From contig JBBDSC010000110.1 of NCBI GenBank assembly GCA_040905145.1, forward strand, positions 1-37,687: a stretch of DNA of 37,687 bases. The letters are read 5' to 3'. Both the position numbers and the translations under genes were made by a program. The notes below the pieces were generated by a model. It made no database searches and was not told the origin of the DNA. It worked only from the letters and a program-made list of their open reading frames with translations. The DNA is from DATGMS01 sp040905145 (GTDB taxonomy: Bacteria > Bacteroidota > Bacteroidia > Cytophagales > Cyclobacteriaceae). Positions 33,749-37,687 of this stretch are shown here, in pieces (positions within the stretch are counted from its first letter, which is position 1; each line of letters starts with the position of its first letter).

Positions 33749-34519
33749 ATGAATTACGTGCTAAAGAGCATTCCCGTACGTACAGAAAAACCAAGAACTT
33801 CCGGATATACAATGGTCATGGATAAAGGCCTAAGCTTAAGAGAGGTAGAAGATTTTATTGAAACAAGTGGTGATTTCGTAGACATTGTAAAATTGGGCTG
33901 GGCTACATCTTATGTGACCAAAAATTTTGAAAAAAAGCTGAAGTTATATAAGGATGCAGGCATTCCAGTATATTTGGGGGGGACACTTTTCGAGGCATTT
34001 GTCATAAGAAACCAGTTTGATGATTACAGAAAATTACTGGAAAACTATAAATTGGCTTTTGCGGAAGTTTCAGATGGCTCCATCACTTTGGACCACAATA
34101 AAAAATGCGAGTATATCCAAACCTTATCCAAAGAAGTCACCGTATTGTCAGAGGTGGGGTCCAAAGACGTTGCTAAAATCATTCCTCCCTATAAGTGGAT
34201 CGATCAAATGCAAAAAGAACTGGATGCTGGGGCCTGGAAAGTAATTGGTGAAGCCAGAGAAGGCGGTACTGTAGGATTGTTCAGGGATTCAGGGGAAGTA
34301 AGACAGGGTCTTGTGGAAGAAATTCTGACCAAAATACCGGAAGAAAGGATAATATGGGAAGCCCCTCAGAAGGAGCAACAAGTGTGGTTTATCAAATTAA
34401 TTGGTGCCAATGTGAATTTGGGGAACATTGCACCAAATGAAATCATCCCTTTGGAAACTCTCCGCCTTGGATTAAGAGGGGATACTTTTGATCATTTTCT
34501 TGACCTGCCCATTTCATAA
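33749..34519 (+). CDS. comA: Phosphosulfolactate synthase
   Basis: A 256-residue enzyme of the ComA family, a TIM barrel that adds sulfite to phosphoenolpyruvate to form (R)-phosphosulfolactate. Recognisable blocks are KPRTSGYTMVMDKGL near the N-terminus, DFVDIVKLGWATSYV, GIPVYLGGTLFEAF, FAEVSDGSITLD, VLSEVGSKD, VIGEAREGGTVGLF, EAPQKEQQVWFIKLIGANVNLGNI and ETLRLGLRGDTF. It has the full family length. In methanogens this begins coenzyme M synthesis and in Bacillus it serves sulfolactate of spores; in Bacteroidota a role in sulfonate or sulfonolipid supply is possible but inferred. ComB (phosphatase) and ComC are not adjacent. Confidence 0.9.
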   Translation: MNYVLKSIPVRTEKPRTSGYTMVMDKGLSLREVEDFIETSGDFVDIVKLGWATSYVTKNFEKKLKLYKDAGIPVYLGGTLFEAFVIRNQFDDYRKLLENYKLAFAEVSDGSITLDHNKKCEYIQTLSKEVTVLSEVGSKDVAKIIPPYKWIDQMQKELDAGAWKVIGEAREGGTVGLFRDSGEVRQGLVEEILTKIPEERIIWEAPQKEQQVWFIKLIGANVNLGNIAPNEIIPLETLRLGLRGDTFDHFLDLPIS

Positions 34520-34566
34520 ACCATACCAATGGCCCCAAATATCCCATTGCTTCTTTTATCGATTTC

Positions 34567-35499
34567 ATGAGTAATTTTAAAACGAATTTATTGATCTATC
34601 TGAAAGGAATGGCTATGGGTGCCGCAGATGTGGTGCCCGGTGTTTCGGGAGGATCTATAGCTTTGATTACTGGAATTTATGAAAAACTGCTGGACAGTAT
34701 CACTGCCATTGACCTGGAAGCTTTCGATTTATTAAAATCCGGTAAAATAAAAGCTTTGTGGCTTAAGGTAAACGGAGGATTTCTGATTTCCCTGTTATTG
34801 GGGATAGGAACCAGTTTAGTTTCCTTGGCCAATCTCATCACCTATTTAATTAGAATTTACCCAATTCCTGTCTGGTCATTTTTTTGTGGATTGATTTTAG
34901 TCAGTGCCTTATTGATTATCCGGGACGTAAGAAGATGGAACCTGGCAGCGCTATTGTCATTACCACTGGGTATTGTAATTGCTTATTATATAACGGGCTT
35001 AACACCCATGTCCTCGGCAAACAGCCCTTTGATAATTTTTGGATCCGGAATGATTGCCATTTGTGCTATGATTTTGCCGGGTATTTCAGGAAGTTTCCTC
35101 CTTTTGATCATGGGTAAATATGAATTTATTCTAAATGCACTTTCTGAAAGGGATTTGATCACCCTAGGGATATTTGTCCTTGGCTGCATCATAGGCATTC
35201 TTTCTTTTTCGCGTTTGATCTCCCGGCTTTTAAAAAGCTATCACGCCATAACCATTGCTTTGCTTTCAGGATTTATGTTGGGTTCAATCAACAAGCTTTG
35301 GCCCTGGAAAAGGATTCTCAGCTATAGGCTTTCAAGCTCGGGCAAACAAGAAGCATTTCTTACTGAAAATGTGTTGCCGAATCATTATTTTGCCTTTACA
35401 GGAGAAGAGCCCCACTTTTTAGGAGCCCTTTTTGCCTTTTTTATAGGAATTGTGTTAGTAATAGGTATTGAAAGATTGGCCTACTATTTAAAAGGATAA
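34567..35499 (+). CDS. DUF368 membrane protein (PopT-like undecaprenyl phosphate translocase family)
   Basis: A 310-residue polytopic membrane protein with about 8-9 hydrophobic segments. The hallmark GAADVVPGVSGGSIALITGIYEKL lies at about 18-41, and a related block ILPGISGSFLLLIMGKYEFIL appears near the middle (about 168-190), forming the internal repeat typical of DUF368. Members (PopT) have been reported as undecaprenyl-phosphate flippases that recycle the lipid carrier for envelope synthesis; that role here is from family knowledge. The stop codon directly abuts the aroE ATG, so the two are almost certainly co-transcribed. Confidence 0.9.
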   Translation: MSNFKTNLLIYLKGMAMGAADVVPGVSGGSIALITGIYEKLLDSITAIDLEAFDLLKSGKIKALWLKVNGGFLISLLLGIGTSLVSLANLITYLIRIYPIPVWSFFCGLILVSALLIIRDVRRWNLAALLSLPLGIVIAYYITGLTPMSSANSPLIIFGSGMIAICAMILPGISGSFLLLIMGKYEFILNALSERDLITLGIFVLGCIIGILSFSRLISRLLKSYHAITIALLSGFMLGSINKLWPWKRILSYRLSSSGKQEAFLTENVLPNHYFAFTGEEPHFLGALFAFFIGIVLVIGIERLAYYLKG

Positions 35500-36246
35500 A
35501 TGAGAAAATTCGGACTTATAGGACATCCATTAAAGCATTCTTTTTCGAAGGGGTATTTTACGGAAAAATTTGAAGATGAAGGGTTGGTAAATTGCCAATA
35601 CGAATTATTTCAAATTGATGATATTTCCAAAATAAGGCAGGTGCTTAGCGAAAATCCTGAATTGGTGGGGCTGAACGTCACCATTCCCTATAAAGAGCAG
35701 GTAATCCCATACCTGGATCATTTGGAGCCTGCCTGCCAGATCATCGGGGCCGTTAACACTATTAAGATAGACGGGGGAAAGCTTACCGGATTTAATACGG
35801 ACTATATAGGGTTTAAGGAATCACTGAACAACTGGTGGTCCGGTAAGAAACCAAAAGCCCTGGTATTGGGTTCCGGGGGAGCTTCAAAAGCAGTAAAAAA
35901 AGCCTTAACGGATTTGGACATAGTGTACCTTACCGTATCAAGAAGCGCCGATAAAGCATCAAATACGCTTACTTACCAGGATTTATTCCTTAATGAATCC
36001 ATTTTTTCCAAATACCATCTAATTATAAATACTACGCCATTGGGCACTTACCCCAATACGGAAGAAATGCCTCCCCTCCCTTTAAATTTCATTACCGAGC
36101 AGCACAAAATATACGATTTGGTTTATAATCCCGAGAAAACCCTTTTGATGAAGTCGGTTGAGGCAAAAGGGGGAGATACTAAAAATGGGCTGGAAATGCT
36201 TCACCTGCAAGCAGAAGCAGCATGGGAAATATGGAATAAAAATTAA
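35500..36246 (+). CDS. aroE: Shikimate dehydrogenase
   Basis: A 248-residue NADP-dependent reductase that converts 3-dehydroshikimate to shikimate in the chorismate pathway. The substrate domain has the GLIGHPLKHSFSK opening with its Ser pair, catalytic K65 in NVTIPYKEQ and D101 in GFNTDYIGF. The cofactor domain has GSGGASKAV and the NTTPLGTYPN motif; NGLEMLHLQAEAAWEIW closes the protein. It is slightly shorter than E. coli AroE (272) but complete. It starts immediately after the DUF368 stop with no gap. Confidence 0.95.
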   Translation: MRKFGLIGHPLKHSFSKGYFTEKFEDEGLVNCQYELFQIDDISKIRQVLSENPELVGLNVTIPYKEQVIPYLDHLEPACQIIGAVNTIKIDGGKLTGFNTDYIGFKESLNNWWSGKKPKALVLGSGGASKAVKKALTDLDIVYLTVSRSADKASNTLTYQDLFLNESIFSKYHLIINTTPLGTYPNTEEMPPLPLNFITEQHKIYDLVYNPEKTLLMKSVEAKGGDTKNGLEMLHLQAEAAWEIWNKN

Positions 36247-36331
36247 AATGTCCCAATAGTGCATGATCTTAATGGAATAGCAGATAGTAGTTTCTAATAG
36301 GAGATAATTTTTTTCAAGGAAAAATAAAATC

Positions 36332-37618
36332 ATGGGCACTGTAAAAACAGGAAATCAGGAAAGCAATTCCCTCATTCAAAAAATCTGGTTGTTGATGCTA
36401 AGCATCGGACCAGGTATTTTCTGCATAGGATACACCATTGGAACCGGGAGTGTTACCTCCATGGCCAAGGCAGGAAGTCAATTTAACATGCAGCTATTAT
36501 GGGTATTGGTGCTAAGTTGCCTTTTTGCCTGGGTTTTGATGGAAGCTTATGGAAGATATGCCATCGTAACCGGGCAAACCTCTATTTATAGTTTTAAAAC
36601 CAAGTTGAAGGGGGGTAAGCCCATTGCCATTCTAATCGTCACAGGGATTATAATTGCCCAGTGGAACTCTCTTTCCGGCATCTTGGGACTGAGTGCCAAT
36701 GCGATTTATGAAATTATCCTGCTATTTTTCCCCTCTTTACCATCCGAGAGCTATTGGTCAGTTTTGGGAATAGCCATAGCGTTGATTTTGATTATGTACG
36801 CCCTGCTTTGGGTGGGGCAATATTCTTTTTTTGAAAAAGTCTTGATTCTTTTTGTTGCCCTTATGGGCATATCCTTTATCATTTCGATGTTTGTGGTATT
36901 ACCTGATCCGATAGAAATGGCCAAAGGGTTGATCCCGACAGTTCCCGAAGTGCCAGGAGGGAAACTATTGGTAGCGGCTTTTGTCGGGACCACCATGGCT
37001 GCTCCTACTTTTGTGGTAAGACCTTTGTTAATGAAAGGAAAAGGCTGGACAGTAGCAAATAAAAGAAACCAGTCCAAAGACGCTTTATTTTCTGCTATAT
37101 TGATGTTGATCATCAATTTGGCTATTATGGCAGCTGCTGCCGGGGCGCTGTACGCAGAAGGCAAAACCATTGAGAAAGTCATGGATATGGTATATAGCCT
37201 GGAGCCTATTGCGGGGAAATTTGCGGTTGCCGTATTTATGACCGGGGCCTTAAGCGCAGGTTTGTCCTCCATTTTTCCAATATTAATGGTGGCTCCTTTG
37301 TTGATAGCAGATTATAAGGAGGGAGAACTGGATACCGCCTCCAGTCGTTTTAAAATATTGACAGCTATAGCTTGTATGGTAGGATTGACTGTGCCCATAT
37401 TGGGTGCCAATCCAATTGTCGCTCAAATTCTCACACAGGTAGCAGGTGTTTTTGTGTTGCCTTTAGTTATCGGCTGCATCTTTTACCTGGTCAACCGAAA
37501 AGATTTGATGGGGGACAATAACGCAGGGATTTGGCTGAATGCCGGACTTGTGGCGGCCTTTGTTTTCGCTTGTATTATCTCCTATACCGGAGCTTTGGCA
37601 CTTAAAGATTTTTTTTAA
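36332..37618 (+). CDS. Nramp-like divalent metal transporter with non-canonical metal site
   Basis: A 428-residue membrane protein with about 11 hydrophobic helices and the Nramp (LeuT-type) layout. The first helix reads SIGPGIFCIGYTIGTGSVTSM: the canonical DPGN metal motif aligns to G37-T38-G39-S40, so the Asp and Asn ligands are absent. In the sixth-helix region GTTMAAPTFVVRP (from G219) the usual MPH is replaced by A-P-T, so the selective Met and the His are also lost. A manganese or iron role therefore should not be assumed; a diverged Nramp-related subfamily is more likely, with another cation or solute. It is the last gene of the plus-strand run, 85 bases after aroE, with a hairpin after its stop. 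Confidence 0.8.
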   Translation: MGTVKTGNQESNSLIQKIWLLMLSIGPGIFCIGYTIGTGSVTSMAKAGSQFNMQLLWVLVLSCLFAWVLMEAYGRYAIVTGQTSIYSFKTKLKGGKPIAILIVTGIIIAQWNSLSGILGLSANAIYEIILLFFPSLPSESYWSVLGIAIALILIMYALLWVGQYSFFEKVLILFVALMGISFIISMFVVLPDPIEMAKGLIPTVPEVPGGKLLVAAFVGTTMAAPTFVVRPLLMKGKGWTVANKRNQSKDALFSAILMLIINLAIMAAAAGALYAEGKTIEKVMDMVYSLEPIAGKFAVAVFMTGALSAGLSSIFPILMVAPLLIADYKEGELDTASSRFKILTAIACMVGLTVPILGANPIVAQILTQVAGVFVLPLVIGCIFYLVNRKDLMGDNNAGIWLNAGLVAAFVFACIISYTGALALKDFF

Positions 37619-37628
37619 TCTCAGAACT

Positions 37629-37664
37629 CCTGACCTACCGTAAAAGGTCAGGTCGCAATTTTGT
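37629..37664 (+). terminator. Hairpin after the Nramp-like gene
   Basis: CCTGACCT (37629-37636) pairs perfectly with AGGTCAGG (37645-37652) around an eight-base loop, 11 bases after the stop. The following CAATTTTG has only a short T-run, so termination may be partial. Confidence 0.6.
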
Positions 37665-37687
37665 AATTCAGGACCAGGTCATTTCCG

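Noticed and set aside
27894..36250. Possible defence or mobile island in the right half
   Set aside because: No nuclease, toxin, integrase or transposase genes are present and coding style matches the rest of the window.
36751..37272. 173-residue antisense open frame in the Nramp-like gene
   Set aside because: Mirror of hydrophobic codons in the transporter; no support as a gene.

Overview
The window reads as a chromosomal segment of a gliding or T9SS-bearing member of the Bacteroidota, most likely order Cytophagales (Cyclobacteriaceae-like, in the Algoriphagus/Cyclobacterium/Echinicola range). The grounds are a GldJ-like SUMF1-domain lipoprotein, a secreted protein with a T9SS type A C-terminal sorting domain, promoter elements of the TAnnTTTG type, scarce Shine-Dalgarno sequences, a PHP-type CpsB phosphatase and a bacterial ComA. 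The genus is an inference from gene content, not a measured placement. No rRNA, tRNA, CRISPR array, intact insertion sequence, prophage or recognisable defence system was found.

Left part (1-8.2 kb): the 3' end of an unidentified gene, a small secreted or membrane protein on the minus strand, then polA, radA, a YjbQ-family gene and a Tat-signal TIM-barrel (hydroxypyruvate isomerase-like) gene. A clear bidirectional terminator separates these from a YcxB-like membrane gene on the minus strand. A 78-residue membrane-anchored acidic protein and a Fur-family regulator follow.

Middle (8.2-24.5 kb): a sodium:solute symporter (minus) is divergent from a NahK-like sugar kinase (plus) across a 341-base gap. 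Then come recG, the coupled hflK-hflC pair on the minus strand, mfd, a gldJ-like gene with a terminator, a 935-residue secreted protein built from 13-14 YCF48-type propeller repeats plus three PKD-like domains, and prmC. recG and mfd both appear to start at TTG.

Right part (24.6-37.7 kb): a three-gene kynurenine cluster (3-hydroxyanthranilate dioxygenase, kynureninase, kynurenine 3-monooxygenase) forms the lower tryptophan-to-quinolinate route toward NAD. It converges on hflX and a downstream gene that looks like mtgA with a precise in-frame internal deletion. Divergent from hflX is an overlapping trio, rfbC - PHP phosphatase - NAD-dependent epimerase, of surface-polysaccharide type. The window ends with TPR protein - comA - DUF368 - aroE - Nramp-like transporter, all on the plus strand with short gaps.

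Most of the window is conserved housekeeping. The points most worth a second look are the internally deleted MtgA, the Nramp-like protein lacking the usual metal ligands, comA in a TPR/DUF368/aroE cluster, the probable twin-propeller T9SS protein beside gldJ, and two families of short intergenic repeats.
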